Source: Microvirga aerilata
Lineage (GTDB): Bacteria; Pseudomonadota; Alphaproteobacteria; Rhizobiales; Beijerinckiaceae
Reading direction: 5' to 3'
Length of the DNA stretch: 64,000 nucleotides
Assembly (NCBI RefSeq): GCF_016743775.1
Contig: NZ_JAEQMY010000008.1
Location: 96,178 to 160,177 of the forward strand
In this document: piece by piece, positions 33,221-44,141 of the stretch
Numbering within the stretch: the stretch's first letter is position 1
Layout: every line of letters starts with the position of its first letter
The notes under the pieces: generated by a model
What the model was told of the DNA's origin: nothing
Seen by the model: the letters and a program-made list of their open reading frames with translations, nothing else
Databases searched by the model: none
Program-made: the position numbers and the translations under genes

Positions 33221-34129
33221 ATGCTCGATACCTTGCGCGACATCACCATCGAACCCGACGCCATCGCGGTGCCGGACGAGCCCCATTCCGACTACGAGCG
33301 GGTGCGCCGGATTATCGCCTTCATCTCGCAGCGCTGGCGCGAGCAGCCCTCGCTCGAGGCGATCGCCGACCATGTGGGCCTGTCCACCACCCATGTGCAC
33401 CACCTCTTCCGGCGCTGGGCGGGGCTGTCGCCTAAGGCCTTCCTGCAGGCGATCACGCTGGACAACGCCAAGGCCCTGCTGGCCTCTTCAGCCAGCGTGC
33501 TCGATGCCACCTACGAGGTCGGCCTCTCGGGGCCCGCCCGCCTGCACGATCTCTTCGTCACCCACGAGGCCATGACGCCGGGGGACTACAAGGCGGGCGG
33601 CGCAGGGCTCACCATGCGCTTCGGCTTCCACCCCTCGCCCTTCGGCGAGGCAATCCTGGTCGCCACCGACCGGGGCCTTGCCGGCCTCGGCTTCGTGGAC
33701 GACGGCGACCGGCAGGCGGCACTGGCCGACATGACCCGCCGCTGGCCCAAGGCCGAATATGTGGAGGACGAGGCCGCCACGGCGCCGCTCGCCCGGCGCG
33801 TGTTCAACCCGGCCCAGTGGCAGGAGGAGCAGCCGCTCCGGGTGGTGCTCATCGGCACGGATTTCGAGGTGCGGGTCTGGCAGACCCTGCTGCGCATCCC
33901 CCGCGACCGCGCCACCACCTATTCCGACATCGCCCGCCACATCGGCAATCCCGCAGCCTGCCGGGCCGTGGGCGCGGCGGTGGGCAAGAACCCGGTCTCC
34001 TTCGTGGTCCCCTGCCACCGAGTGCTCGGCCGCTCCGGAGCGCTCACCGGCTACCATTGGGGGCTGACGCGCAAGCAGGCGATTTTGGGGTGGGAGGCGG
34101 GGCAGGGCTTGGAGGCGGAAAAGGCTTAA
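33221..34129 (+). CDS. AraC-type HTH / methylated-DNA-protein-cysteine methyltransferase fusion
   Basis: An Ada-like DNA repair protein of 302 residues that removes O6-methylguanine lesions by self-alkylation. An AraC-type DNA-binding domain (about 26-124: IAFISQRWREQPSLEAIADH, HVHHLFRRWAG) is fused to an MGMT domain with the acceptor Cys265 in VVPCHRVLG and the GYHWGLTRKQAIL ending. The N-terminal zinc domain of E. coli Ada, which senses phosphotriesters, is absent. Transcriptional activation by methyl transfer to that domain is therefore not possible in the same way. ATG 33221 is preferred; the longer frame upstream is repeat DNA. Confidence 0.9.
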   Translation: MLDTLRDITIEPDAIAVPDEPHSDYERVRRIIAFISQRWREQPSLEAIADHVGLSTTHVHHLFRRWAGLSPKAFLQAITLDNAKALLASSASVLDATYEVGLSGPARLHDLFVTHEAMTPGDYKAGGAGLTMRFGFHPSPFGEAILVATDRGLAGLGFVDDGDRQAALADMTRRWPKAEYVEDEAATAPLARRVFNPAQWQEEQPLRVVLIGTDFEVRVWQTLLRIPRDRATTYSDIARHIGNPAACRAVGAAVGKNPVSFVVPCHRVLGRSGALTGYHWGLTRKQAILGWEAGQGLEAEKA

Positions 34130-34250
34130 GATTCTATTCAATTCAGTCCTTGGAATCGTAACTATTCAATGTAGAGGAGATGGCGCACAAGGCTGCCCAC
34201 CTAACCTAAGAGCATTGAATAAACAGTCCGTCGTAGTATTGTTGCTTCCC

Positions 34251-34721
34251 ATGGCGACTGCTCACATGATCCATGGCTATCTTGGTGCGGGAAAGACAAC
34301 CTTCGCTCGCCGGCTTGAGCGTGACCTTCCAGCAATCCGGTTCACTCACGATGAGTGGATGGTCCGTCTCTATGGGTCAGACCCTCCCATTGAGTACTTC
34401 CCTGAATTCTACCGGCGCGTCTCAGAGCAGATCGAGGCAGTCTGGCCGCGTTGCCTTGAACTCGGAATGGATGCGGTTTTGGATTTCGGCTTTTGGTCAC
34501 GTCGTCAGCGCGACAAGACCCGGGAACTAGTCGCCGAAATTGGGGCGCAGGTGCGTCTTTATAATCTTGCCTGCCCTGACGATCGGGCATGGGAGCGTAT
34601 TGAGAGACGCAATACGGACCTCAATGGGGGCCTATTCATCGCCAGGAATACGTTTGAGGTTCTTAAAGCACGCTTCGAACCGCTTGAGAACGATGAGGTC
34701 CGTGTAGAGGTTTGCCTATGA
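34251..34721 (+). CDS. Small P-loop kinase-like protein (AAA_33 type)
   Basis: A 156-residue nucleotide-binding protein. It has the Walker A motif GYLGAGKTT (9-17), the second acidic motif FTHDEWM (31-37), LDFGFWSRRQRDKTRE (77-92) and a lid-type arginine pair in ERIERRNTD. The fold resembles small-molecule kinases such as gluconate kinase or chloramphenicol phosphotransferase; the substrate is unknown. Codon use and local GC are visibly lower than in the neighbours, and no operon partner is present. Recent acquisition is therefore likely. ATG 34251 fits best; a TTG 36 nt upstream is also in frame. Confidence 0.72.
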   Translation: MATAHMIHGYLGAGKTTFARRLERDLPAIRFTHDEWMVRLYGSDPPIEYFPEFYRRVSEQIEAVWPRCLELGMDAVLDFGFWSRRQRDKTRELVAEIGAQVRLYNLACPDDRAWERIERRNTDLNGGLFIARNTFEVLKARFEPLENDEVRVEVCL

Positions 34722-34786
34722 TTGGCCATACAAGAGGATCACACAACAGTATTGATGGGCAAACGAACCGCTTGAGAAGCCACAAG

Positions 34787-34878
34787 CACCGTCATGGCCA
34801 AACTTGTTCCGGCCATCCCGGTGCTTAAGCACTGGGATAAGCAAGACGTGACATCCCGGATTGCCTCGACAATGACGA
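34787..34878. repeat. Dispersed palindromic repeat, family C copy 1
   Basis: Begins ACCGTCATGGCCAAACTTGT with TCCGGCCATCC and ends CAATGACGAG. Related to the copy at 52243. Contains the inner palindrome GTGCTTAAGCAC (34821-34832). Lies between the P-loop gene and dnaK. Confidence 0.6.
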
Positions 34879-34974
34879 GAGAGGAGCAGTCCGGACTTGG
34901 CTCTTTCCCTTATTGCAGGAATGCAACAGCCCCCGATTCCGGCCTGTTCCGGCAAAACAACCCCTCACCTTCGT

Positions 34975-35003
34975 CTTGCACCCCCGAAAACCCCTTCTTA
35001 TAT
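34975..35003 (+). promoter_or_regulatory. Candidate RpoH (sigma-32) promoter of dnaK
   Basis: CTTG (34975-34978), an 18-bp spacer, CTTATAT (34997-35003). This fits the alphaproteobacterial heat-shock pattern CTTG-N17/18-CYTATNT and gives a leader of about 120 nt. The same spacing recurs before grpE. Confidence 0.62.
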
Positions 35004-35132
35004 CGTGGCCAGCACAGGGCACGGCTCGGGTAGAGGCGGTCCTGTCCTACTAAATCAGTCATTCAACGTATCAGCCATGGGCCGAGCTGCTTTTAGGGCT
35101 CGGCGGTCTGCTTGAAAGTGAGGGATCCCGCC

Positions 35133-37052
<1,920 letters not shown>

Positions 37053-37076
37053 ACCATGAGCGCTCTTTAGAGAATT

Positions 37077-37108
37077 CGGCACCCGGTTTCATGACCGGGT
37101 GCCGTTTT
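37077..37108 (+). terminator. Intrinsic terminator between dnaK and dnaJ
   Basis: A perfect 11-bp stem CGGCACCCGGT/ACCGGGTGCCG with a TTCATG loop is followed by TTTTC, 25 nt after the dnaK stop. Partial read-through or a separate dnaJ promoter is implied. Confidence 0.88.
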
Positions 37109-37261
37109 CGTGAAATGAGCTTGAAACACCAATGACCGATCAACCGACCGCCTTTCGCGATGCTCCGGCAAGGACTTTCGGAGTCCTTCCCTGTGCAGCG
37201 CATGCGTGGCGGACGATGACCATGATGACGGAGCGTTCGATCGCTCCGAGGGGCGCCTGAC

Positions 37262-38413
37262 ATGTCCAAGCGCGATTACTACGAGGTTCTCGGCGTCGCC
37301 AAGACCGCCACGGAAGCGGAGATGAAGTCCGCCTTCCGTAAGCTTGCGATGCAGTATCACCCGGACCGCAATCCGGGGGATCAGGAGGCCGAGGTCAAGT
37401 TCAAGGAAATCAACGAGGCCTACCAGACCCTCTCCGACGGCCAGAAGCGCGCGGCCTACGACCGCTACGGGCACGCGGCCTTCGCCAATGGCGGGCCCGG
37501 GGGCGGAGCGGGCTTCAACGGCGACTTCTCCGACTTCATGTCGGACATCTTCGAGAACTTCTTCGGCGATGCCACCGGACGGGGCGGTGCGGGACGGGGC
37601 CGAGGCGGCGGTGGGCGCGAGCGCGGCGCGGACATGCGCTACAACCTCGAGATCTCCCTCGACGAGGCCTTCCACGGCAAGACGGCCGAGCTGAAGATTC
37701 CCACCTCCATCACCTGCGAGGTCTGCTCGGGATCGGGCGCGAAGCCGGGCTCCAAGCCCAAGGCCTGCCCCACCTGCGGCGGCGCGGGCCGGGTGCGGGC
37801 GACGCAAGGGTTCTTCTCCATCGAACGCACCTGCCCCAACTGCCACGGGCGCGGCGAGGTGATCGACGATCCGTGCGGCAATTGCGGCGGCGCGGGCCGC
37901 GTCACCCGCGAGCGCACGCTCTCGGTGAACATTCCGGCGGGCGTCGAGGACGGCACGCGCATTCGCCTGGCCGGCGAAGGCGAGGCGGGCATGCGCGGCG
38001 GGCCTGCGGGCGATCTCTACATCTTCCTCTCGCTCAAAGCCCACCCGTTCTTCCAGCGCGACGGGGCGGACCTGTTCTGCCGCGTGCCGATCTCCATGGT
38101 GACGGCAGCGCTCGGCGGCGAGTTCAGCGTGCCGACCTTGAGCGGCACGGAAGCGCTCGTGAAGGTGCCCGAGGGCACGCAGACCGGCAAGCAGTTCCGC
38201 CTGAAGGGCAAGGGCATGCCGGTGCTGCGCTCCCGCGACGTGGGCGACCTCTACATTCAGGTTGTTGTGGAAACCCCGCAGAAGCTCACCAAGCGCCAGC
38301 GCGAGCTCCTGATGGAGTTCGACCAGGAGTGCTCCAAGGAGAACCATCCGGAAAGCTCGGGATTTTTCTCGCGATTCCGCGAGTTTCTCGACGGTCTGGG
38401 TGGATCAACTTAA
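37262..38413 (+). CDS. dnaJ: Chaperone DnaJ (Hsp40)
   Basis: Co-chaperone that delivers substrates to DnaK and stimulates its ATPase. The 383 residues form a complete type I DnaJ: J-domain with the HPD triad (QYHPDRNPG, about 32-40), a Gly-rich linker (about 80-120), a zinc domain with four repeats ([32 protein letters not shown]), and the C-terminal substrate domain ([20 protein letters not shown]). The 208-bp gap after dnaK contains a terminator, so dnaJ may be expressed independently to some extent. Confidence 0.97.
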   Translation: MSKRDYYEVLGVAKTATEAEMKSAFRKLAMQYHPDRNPGDQEAEVKFKEINEAYQTLSDGQKRAAYDRYGHAAFANGGPGGGAGFNGDFSDFMSDIFENFFGDATGRGGAGRGRGGGGRERGADMRYNLEISLDEAFHGKTAELKIPTSITCEVCSGSGAKPGSKPKACPTCGGAGRVRATQGFFSIERTCPNCHGRGEVIDDPCGNCGGAGRVTRERTLSVNIPAGVEDGTRIRLAGEGEAGMRGGPAGDLYIFLSLKAHPFFQRDGADLFCRVPISMVTAALGGEFSVPTLSGTEALVKVPEGTQTGKQFRLKGKGMPVLRSRDVGDLYIQVVVETPQKLTKRQRELLMEFDQECSKENHPESSGFFSRFREFLDGLGGST

Positions 38414-38425
38414 CTTGACGGTCGT

Positions 38426-38577
38426 TTAACCGGCGCACCGTGCGGACCCGGAGGGCCGCGTCAGCGAAAAGTGGATCCGGCTTTCCGCTCTAGACGATGC
38501 GCCGGTTAAGTGAGAAGCATCCGGTCGATCCCGAAAGTGGCCTCCCCTTTTGGGATCGGTGCTCTAGGGTTCTAAAC
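38426..38577. repeat. Composite palindromic repeat, family A copy 1
   Basis: The outer inverted repeat is TTAACCGGCGCA (38426-38437) with TGCGCCGGTTAA (38498-38509), enclosing GCGAAAAGTGGATCCGG. It is followed by a second module, GATCCCGAAAGTGG...CCTTTTGGGATC (38527-38557). It fills the dnaJ-pmtA gap. The same two-module plan occurs at 44.1 and 62.97 kb. Confidence 0.75.
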
Positions 38578-38613
38578 AGCCAACGTGATCCGCACGATCG
38601 AGGGGACAGCTTA

Positions 38614-39237
38614 GTGCTTCAGTCGTTTCAACGGCCTACGGCCCGGAAATTCCCCGTCGGCAAGGATCGCTTCAAGGATGAAGCCCGCTTCCTGCGCTCC
38701 TGGCTCGAACGGCCGCTCATGGTCGGAGCGGTCACGCCCTCCGGCAAGGTGCTGGCCAGAACCATGGCGTCCTACGTGGACCCGCGCATCCCCGGCCCCG
38801 TGATCGAGCTCGGTCCCGGCACGGGCCCGGTGACCGACGCCCTGATCCGGCGCGGCGTGGCCCAGGAGCGGCTGGTGCTCATCGAGTACAGCCCCGAATT
38901 CTGCCAGCTCCTGAAGCGCCGCTTTCCCAAGGCGACGATCATCCAGGGCGATGCCTACGACCTGCAGGAAACGCTCTCCGACATCCTGAAGGAGCCTGCC
39001 GCCGCCATCGTGTCGAGCCTGCCGCTCTTCACCAAGCCGATGGACCAGCGCCTGGCTCTCCTGGAGACCGCGCAAGGCATGTCGCATCCCGGCGCGCCCT
39101 TCATCCAGTTCACCTATGCGGTGGTGCCGCCGATACCGGCGCGCTCGAAGGACTACAAGGCCCGCGCCTCCAACCGCATCTGGCGCAACCTGCCCCCGGC
39201 CCGCGTCTGGGTCTACAACAAGGCCAACACCCCATGA
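38614..39237 (+). CDS. pmtA: Phospholipid N-methyltransferase PmtA-like
   Basis: An SAM-dependent methyltransferase of about 207 residues from GTG 38614. The SAM-binding motif [16 protein letters not shown] is followed by [19 protein letters not shown] and the post-motif VSSLPLF. This matches the rhizobial/Rhodobacter PmtA group, which methylates phosphatidylethanolamine toward phosphatidylcholine. It also resembles rRNA adenine dimethylases, with which the group is often confused. Position behind dnaKJ agrees with other Hyphomicrobiales (recollection). The gene overlaps pyrF by 4 nt, implying coupling. The start is uncertain because a longer frame begins inside the repeat element. Confidence 0.78.
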   Translation: MLQSFQRPTARKFPVGKDRFKDEARFLRSWLERPLMVGAVTPSGKVLARTMASYVDPRIPGPVIELGPGTGPVTDALIRRGVAQERLVLIEYSPEFCQLLKRRFPKATIIQGDAYDLQETLSDILKEPAAAIVSSLPLFTKPMDQRLALLETAQGMSHPGAPFIQFTYAVVPPIPARSKDYKARASNRIWRNLPPARVWVYNKANTP

Positions 39238-39974
39238 GCGCAGCGATGTCCCTTTCGACGAATCCCGTTTCCGAAGGCGACATCCGCGACAGGCTCATCA
39301 TCGGTCTCGATGTTCCGTCCGTCGAGGAGGCCCGTGCGCTCGTCGGACGCATCGGCGAGGCCGGCACCTTCTACAAGATCGGCTACCAGCTGGCTTACGC
39401 GGGCGGCTTCGAGCTGGCCCGCGAGCTGATCGACCAGGGCAAGAAGGTCTTCCTCGACCTCAAGCTCCACGACATCGGCAACACGGTGGAGGAAGGCGCG
39501 CGCTCGGTGGCACGGCTCGGCGCCACGTTCCTCACCGTTCACGCCTATCCGCAGACCATGCGCGCGGCTGTCGCCGGCAAAGCGGGATCTTCCTTGAAGA
39601 TCCTTGCCGTGACGGTGCTCACCTCCTACGACGACAACGATCTCATCGAGGCGGGCTACGCCCCCACCACAGCCGCCGACCTCGTCGCGCGCCGCGCCGG
39701 ACAGGCGCGCGATCTCGGCGTCGACGGCATCGTCTGCGCTGCGACGGAGGCGGAGCGCGTGCGCGGCATCGTCGGCCCGGACCGCCTCATCGTGACGCCC
39801 GGCATCCGCCCGGCAGGGTCCGATGCGGGCGACCAGAAGCGCATCGTCACCCCATCCGAGGGCATCCGGCTCGGCGCCAACCACCTCGTGGTGGCCCGGC
39901 CCATCGTGAGGGCCGCGGACCCCAAGGCCGCTGCGGAAGCGATCGTACGGGAAATCTCCCAAACGCCGGCTTGA
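39234..39974 (+). CDS. pyrF: Orotidine 5'-phosphate decarboxylase
   Basis: Final enzyme of UMP synthesis. The 246 residues show the short class I OMPDC pattern: [13 protein letters not shown] at the N-terminus, the catalytic Lys-Asp cluster in [12 protein letters not shown] (DxKxxD), LTVHAY, and the phosphate-binding VTPGIRPAG and NHLVVARPI blocks. ATG 39234 lies inside the last codons of pmtA (ATGA overlap). The DUF1330 pair follows closely on the same strand. Confidence 0.95.
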   Translation: MSAAMSLSTNPVSEGDIRDRLIIGLDVPSVEEARALVGRIGEAGTFYKIGYQLAYAGGFELARELIDQGKKVFLDLKLHDIGNTVEEGARSVARLGATFLTVHAYPQTMRAAVAGKAGSSLKILAVTVLTSYDDNDLIEAGYAPTTAADLVARRAGQARDLGVDGIVCAATEAERVRGIVGPDRLIVTPGIRPAGSDAGDQKRIVTPSEGIRLGANHLVVARPIVRAADPKAAAEAIVREISQTPA

Positions 39975-40029
39975 CGCTGGGGCTCCTCTGGCGTTCGCTG
40001 CGTCACGCCAAATCATAGAGGAGCGCCCC

Positions 40030-40317
40030 ATGCCCAAAGGCTATGTCATCGCCCGCGTGACCGTCACCAATCCCGAGGCCTACGCGGAATACGCCAAGGG
40101 CGCGACCGAGGCGATCCGCCAGTATGGCGGCCGCCCGCTGGTGCGCGGCGGCGCCTATGAGGCGCTCGAGGGCGAGGCGCGGGCCCGCAACGTGGTGATC
40201 GAGTTCGACTCGGTGGAGCAGGCGAGAACCTATTATCACTCCCCCGAATACCAGGCGGCCAAGGCCAAGCGCGACGGAGCCTGCGTGGCCGAGTTCGTGC
40301 TCGTGGAAGGAGCCTGA
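40030..40317 (+). CDS. DUF1330 family protein, copy 1
   Basis: A 95-residue dimeric alpha/beta-barrel (ABM-like) protein. The hallmark segments are GYVIARVTVTNPEAYAEYAK, GGRPLVRGG, ARNVVIEFDS and SPEYQAAKAKRD. The function of DUF1330 proteins is not established. A SAM- or heme-independent monooxygenase-like fold is suggested only by fold similarity. It starts 55 nt after pyrF and 4 nt before a paralogue, so the two are co-translated. Confidence 0.88.
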   Translation: MPKGYVIARVTVTNPEAYAEYAKGATEAIRQYGGRPLVRGGAYEALEGEARARNVVIEFDSVEQARTYYHSPEYQAAKAKRDGACVAEFVLVEGA

Positions 40318-40321
40318 GGCC

Positions 40322-40627
40322 ATGGCAAAAGGATATTGGATCGGCCGCGTCGACGTCTCGAACCCCGACGCCTACAAGAACTACATCACGGCAAACGCCG
40401 TCCCGTTCGCCAAGTTCGGTGCCCGCTTCCTGGTGCGCGGCGGCGCGTACCGGGTGGCGGAAGGCGAGGCGCGGGACCGCAACGTGGTAATCGAGTTCGC
40501 GACCTACGAGGCGGCGCTGGCCTGCTGGGACTCGCCCGAATACCAGGCAGCGAAGGCCGAGCGCGACGGGCACGCGGTGGCCGACATCATCATCATCGAA
40601 GGCTACGAGGGCCCGCAGCCGGGTTGA
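40322..40627 (+). CDS. DUF1330 family protein, copy 2
   Basis: A 101-residue tandem paralogue of the preceding gene, sharing NVVIEF, LVRGGAY and SPEYQAAKAERD. The remaining positions have diverged, and the C-terminus is extended (IIIIEGYEGPQPG). Tandem arrangement with 4-nt spacing suggests an old duplication and possibly a heterodimer (inference). Its stop is followed at once by family B repeats. Confidence 0.87.
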   Translation: MAKGYWIGRVDVSNPDAYKNYITANAVPFAKFGARFLVRGGAYRVAEGEARDRNVVIEFATYEAALACWDSPEYQAAKAERDGHAVADIIIIEGYEGPQPG

Positions 40628-40635
40628 GAACAGGC

Positions 40636-40730
40636 GTCATCCTCGGGCAGTACGCAGGATCGGAAAGGGGATCCACACACTCGGCATGTGGATTCCCTTC
40701 CCCTCCGCTGCGCTGCGGCCGGGAATGACA
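40636..40730. repeat. Dispersed palindromic repeat, family B copy 2a
   Basis: CGTCATCCTCGGG at the left, GGGGATCCACACA and GTGTGGATTCCC in the middle, and CCGGGAATGACA at the right, forming nested inverted repeats. Part of a tandem pair in the DUF1330-dapB gap. Confidence 0.7.
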
Positions 40731-40746
40731 CCGAAGGTGGCGCCCC

Positions 40747-40840
40747 TGTCATCCCCGGCGGTCCGCAGGACCGGGAAGGGGATCCAATCACACGCCGAGC
40801 ACAATGAATCCCTTCCGTTGACGCGTCCTTCCGGGAATGC
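40747..40840. repeat. Dispersed palindromic repeat, family B copy 2b
   Basis: TGTCATCCCCGGCGGTCCGC at the left, GGGAAGGGGATCC and GAATCCCTTCC in the middle, and CCGGGAATG at the right (the terminal ACA is degenerate). It is the second half of the tandem pair before dapB. Confidence 0.65.
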
Positions 40841-40920
40841 CGCTGCAGCGTGATCGGCACGGCGCTTCTCAGCCGCACCTCAAGCCGCTATACCCTGACC
40901 AACGCAACAGGAGAGCGGGC

Positions 40921-41736
40921 ATGAGCGAGATGCGACTCGTCGTGGTGGGTGCGGCCGGACGCATGGGGCGCATGCTCATCAAGGCCGTGGCCGAGACCGG
41001 GGGCTGCCGTCTCGTCGGCGCCATCGGGCGGGAGGGCTCCACCGCGCTCGGGCAGGATGCCGGGGTTCTGGCCGGAACGGGTCCGCTGGGCGTGTCTGTC
41101 ACGGACGATCCCCTGCCGGTCTTCGCCCAGGCCGATGGCGTGCTCGACTTCACATCCCCTGCCGCAACCGTCTCGTTCGCGGCGCTCGCGGCGCAAGCCC
41201 GCATCGTCCATGTGGTCGGCACCACCGGCCTGCAGGAGGCTGATTTCACTAAGCTCGAGGCGGCCGCGCGCCATGCCCGCATCGTCCAGTCCGGCAACAT
41301 GTCGCTCGGCGTCAACCTGCTCGCCGGCCTCGTGCGCAAGGCGGCGGCGACGTTGGGCGAGGACTTCGACATCGAGGTTCTTGAAATGCACCACCGCATG
41401 AAGGTGGATGCGCCCTCGGGCACCGCCCTGCTCCTCGGCGAGGCGGCGGCGGAGGGCCGAAAGATATCGCTCAAGGAGCGTTCCGTACGCAGCCGCGACG
41501 GGCATACCGGCGCACGCCATCCTGGCGATATCGGCTTTGCGACCTTGCGCGGCGGCACGGTGGTGGGCGAGCATTCGGTGATCTTCGCCGGCGCCGGCGA
41601 GCGCCTGGAGCTGTCGCACCGGGCCGAGGACCGAGGCCTCTTCGCCCGCGGCGCGGTGAAAGCCGCCCTGTGGGGCTTCGACAAGAAGCCGGGTTATTAC
41701 ACCATGGCCAATGTTCTTGGCCTCGATCGGCTCTAA
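40921..41736 (+). CDS. dapB: 4-hydroxy-tetrahydrodipicolinate reductase
   Basis: Lysine/diaminopimelate pathway enzyme, NAD(P)H-dependent. From ATG 40921 (AGGAGA 6 nt upstream) it has 271 residues. They include the dinucleotide loop [12 protein letters not shown] (8-19), DFTSPAATV (76-84), VGTTGL (98-103) and the catalytic signature [14 protein letters not shown] with His157/His158 and Lys161. The C-terminal [11 protein letters not shown] block is normal. It lies 38 nt before gpmA on the same strand. Confidence 0.96.
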   Translation: MSEMRLVVVGAAGRMGRMLIKAVAETGGCRLVGAIGREGSTALGQDAGVLAGTGPLGVSVTDDPLPVFAQADGVLDFTSPAATVSFAALAAQARIVHVVGTTGLQEADFTKLEAAARHARIVQSGNMSLGVNLLAGLVRKAAATLGEDFDIEVLEMHHRMKVDAPSGTALLLGEAAAEGRKISLKERSVRSRDGHTGARHPGDIGFATLRGGTVVGEHSVIFAGAGERLELSHRAEDRGLFARGAVKAALWGFDKKPGYYTMANVLGLDRL

Positions 41737-41775
41737 AACACGCCAACGACACCCTTTTACCGGAGACGCCCAGAC

Positions 41776-42396
41776 ATGAACCGCCTTCTCGTCCTTGCAC
41801 GCCACGGCCAGAGCGAATGGAACCTCAAGAACCTCTTCACGGGCTGGAGGGATCCGGGGCTCACCGATCTGGGCATCGAGGAGGCGCGCAACGCCGGTCG
41901 CCGTCTCAAGGAAATGGGCGTCGAGTTCGACATCGCCTTCACGTCGGATCTTTCGCGGGCGCAGCGCACCTGCAAGCTGATCCTGGAGGAGATCGGCCAG
42001 CCGGATCTCAGGACTATCGCCAACCAGGCCCTGAACGAGCGCGATTACGGCGATCTCGCGGGCCTGAACAAGGATGACGCCCGCGCCCGCTGGGGCGAGG
42101 AGCAGGTGCATGTGTGGCGCCGCTCCTACGACGTGCCCCCTCCCGGCGGCGAAAGCCTGAAGGACACGGTGGCCCGGGTGCTGCCCTACTACATCCGCGA
42201 GATCCTGCCCCGCGTCATGCGCGGCGAGCGCGTGCTGGTGGCAGCCCACGGCAATTCGCTGCGCGCCCTCGTGATGGTGCTCGACGGCCTGACCTCGGAC
42301 ACGATCCCGAGCCTCGAGCTCGCGACCGGCATCCCGCTGGTCTACACGCTCAACGAGGACACGACGGTGGCCGACAAGAAGGTGCTGGAGGCGTAA
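41776..42396 (+). CDS. gpmA: 2,3-bisphosphoglycerate-dependent phosphoglycerate mutase
   Basis: Interconverts 3- and 2-phosphoglycerate in glycolysis. The 206 residues are the short alphaproteobacterial form. The phospho-histidine motif [10 protein letters not shown] has His10, Glu88 lies in [11 protein letters not shown], and the second His158 is in [11 protein letters not shown]. These are the catalytic triad of the cofactor-dependent family. The insertion typical of the 250-residue E. coli enzyme is absent, as usual for this group. Co-directional with dapB. Confidence 0.94.
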   Translation: MNRLLVLARHGQSEWNLKNLFTGWRDPGLTDLGIEEARNAGRRLKEMGVEFDIAFTSDLSRAQRTCKLILEEIGQPDLRTIANQALNERDYGDLAGLNKDDARARWGEEQVHVWRRSYDVPPPGGESLKDTVARVLPYYIREILPRVMRGERVLVAAHGNSLRALVMVLDGLTSDTIPSLELATGIPLVYTLNEDTTVADKKVLEA

Positions 42397-42409
42397 GGAA
42401 ATACCTCTC

Positions 42410-42531
42410 TCATCCCAGGGCCGCGCAGCGGAGCCCGGGATCCATAACCACTGAGGGTGCAGAAAGAGACGCGACGCTAATCGCTCTATCTTGAGACATC
42501 GTGGCCATGGATCCCCGCGGCGGGGATGACA
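42410..42531. repeat. Dispersed palindromic repeat, family B copy 3
   Basis: Begins CATCCCAGGGCCGCGCAGCG with CGGGATCCATAACCACTGAG and ends GGCCATGGATCCCCGCGGCG then GGGATGAC. The segment around 42440-42470 is the reverse complement of the inner core of copies 4 and 5 (CTGCAC, TCAG, GGTTATGGAT). Lies between gpmA and alkB. Confidence 0.75.
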
Positions 42532-42550
42532 GGGGAATGCGTTAATAGCC

Positions 42551-43171
42551 ATGTCGTCCATCACCCTCAGCCCCGGCCTCGTCTACTACCCCGACTATTT
42601 GGATCGCCCGGCGCAGGAGCGGCTGCTCCAGTCCCTGCGCGAGATCACCAAGGCCGCGCCTCTCTTCACGCCGCGCATGCCGCGCACGGGAAAACCATTT
42701 TCCGTGCGCATGACGGGGTGCGGGCGGCTGGGCTGGGTGTCGGACAAGGCTGGCTACCGCTACCAGCCCACGCACCCGGAAACCGGCGCGCCCTGGCCGG
42801 CCATGCCGGATCAGGTGCTGCGCGCCTGGGAGAGCTTGGGCGCATACCCGTATCCGCCCGATGCCTGCCTGGTGAACTTCTACGAACCCGCAGCCCGCAT
42901 GGGGATGCACCAGGACAAGGACGAGGAGGCGTTCGACGCGCCCGTGGTCTCCCTGTCCCTGGGCGACACGGCGCTCTTTCGCTATGGCGGGCTGGAGCGC
43001 ACGGACCCCACCCGCTCGGTCAGGCTCCGCTCCGGTGACGCGATCGTGTTCGGCGGCCCGGCGCGGCTGATCTATCATGGCGTCGACCGGCTCATGCCGG
43101 GAAGCTCGGATCTGCTGCCGCAGGGCGGGCGCCTCAATCTCACCTTGCGCAAGGTAACGACGCCGCTTTAA
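42551..43171 (+). CDS. alkB: Alpha-ketoglutarate-dependent DNA repair dioxygenase AlkB
   Basis: Removes 1-methyladenine and 3-methylcytosine by oxidative demethylation. The 206 residues show the Fe(II) triad His120, Asp122 (GMHQDKDE) and His176 (IYHGVDR). The 2-oxoglutarate-binding arginines Arg194 and Arg200 lie in GGRLNLTLRKV. The N-terminal nucleotide-recognition lid includes MTGCGRLGWVSD. All catalytic residues are intact. It stands alone here. The other alkyl-repair gene of the window (AraC-MGMT, 33.2 kb) is not adjacent. Confidence 0.95.
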   Translation: MSSITLSPGLVYYPDYLDRPAQERLLQSLREITKAAPLFTPRMPRTGKPFSVRMTGCGRLGWVSDKAGYRYQPTHPETGAPWPAMPDQVLRAWESLGAYPYPPDACLVNFYEPAARMGMHQDKDEEAFDAPVVSLSLGDTALFRYGGLERTDPTRSVRLRSGDAIVFGGPARLIYHGVDRLMPGSSDLLPQGGRLNLTLRKVTTPL

Positions 43172-43205
43172 GCCTAAAGCCACAAGATTACCTGGAGGGG
43201 CATCC

Positions 43206-44141
43206 ATGAAAGGTTTCGCAGCCGCTGCCTTAAGCTTCATCCTGTCCTTTGCCGCCTACGCGGCCGAGCCGGTGTTTCCGCCCGCCTCGCGCATCGGGAT
43301 CGTGCCGCCGAAGGACATGACGGTCTCGAAACGCTTCAGCGGCTTCGAGAGCGAGGAGAAGGCGGCCGCCATCAACCTGGTGGAGATGCCGGCCGAAGCC
43401 TATGACCCCCTGGTCAAAGGCTTCACGAAGGATGCCCTGAAACGCCAGGGCCTGAACGAGACCTCGCGGGAAAACCTGAAGCTCGGCGAGAAGTCAGGCG
43501 TGCTCATCGGCGGCACCATGACCGGGCCCGTGCAGGGCCGCAAATGGGTGATGGCCGTCAAGGACCGGGACATTACCGCCCTGGTCATCGCGCAGGTGCG
43601 CGGCGGGCAGGACGGCTACACGGAAGCGCAGATCCGCGATGCCCTGAAGAGCGTCTCCCTGCGGGCTCCGGTGGCGATCGAGGAGCAGATCTCAGCCCTG
43701 CCCTTTCGGCTCGGCGAGAAGGCGGGCTTTCGTCCGGTGCGGGTGATGTCGGGCAACTCGGTGCTGTTCACCGACGGGCCGCTGGATACGATCAAGGGGG
43801 TGGAGCAGCCCATCATCATCATGGCCGCGTCCCTCAATGTGCCGCCGCCGGGCGCTGAGCAGCGCAACCAGTTCGCCCGCGCGGCCCTCAACTCCAACCA
43901 GATCCTCAAGGACATCAAGATCGAGCGCTCAGAGACCTTCCGCTTCAGGGGCCAGGACTGGCACGAGATCGTCGCCAAGGCGACGGAAGCGGACTCGGGC
44001 CAGCCGGTCATCGTGATGCAGACGATCCGGTTCGACAACGACCGCTATGTGCGGATGGTCGGCCTCACCCGGGTCGAGCAGCGGGATCAGAACCTGCGCC
44101 GCTTCCGGTCCGTGATCGACGGGGTGGAGATGAATCCTTAG
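43206..44141 (+). CDS. Secreted hypothetical protein (311 aa)
   Basis: An exported protein of unknown function. GGAGGGG precedes the ATG. The signal peptide (MKGFAAAALSFILSFAAYAA) is followed by AEPVFPPASRIGIVPPKDM. The mature part is a regular alpha/beta sequence with two similar halves: a first half around EEKAAAINLVEMPAEAYDPL and a second around GVEQPIIIMAASLNVPP. This suggests a duplicated domain (my reading). It ends FRSVIDGVEMNP. Its TAG stop lies at the first base of a dispersed repeat. Comparable periplasmic proteins are widespread in Rhizobiales (recollection, not checked). Confidence 0.7.
   Translation: MKGFAAAALSFILSFAAYAAEPVFPPASRIGIVPPKDMTVSKRFSGFESEEKAAAINLVEMPAEAYDPLVKGFTKDALKRQGLNETSRENLKLGEKSGVLIGGTMTGPVQGRKWVMAVKDRDITALVIAQVRGGQDGYTEAQIRDALKSVSLRAPVAIEEQISALPFRLGEKAGFRPVRVMSGNSVLFTDGPLDTIKGVEQPIIIMAASLNVPPPGAEQRNQFARAALNSNQILKDIKIERSETFRFRGQDWHEIVAKATEADSGQPVIVMQTIRFDNDRYVRMVGLTRVEQRDQNLRRFRSVIDGVEMNP

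Noticed and set aside
34895..35132. CIRCE operator before dnaK
   Set aside because: No TTAGCACTC-N9-GAGTGCTAA-like inverted repeat was found; the sigma-32 type promoter is the better explanation.
38497..38613. N-terminal extension of PmtA from 38497
   Set aside because: The extra codons come from the family A repeat and do not resemble the PmtA N-terminus; GTG 38614 fits the family length better.
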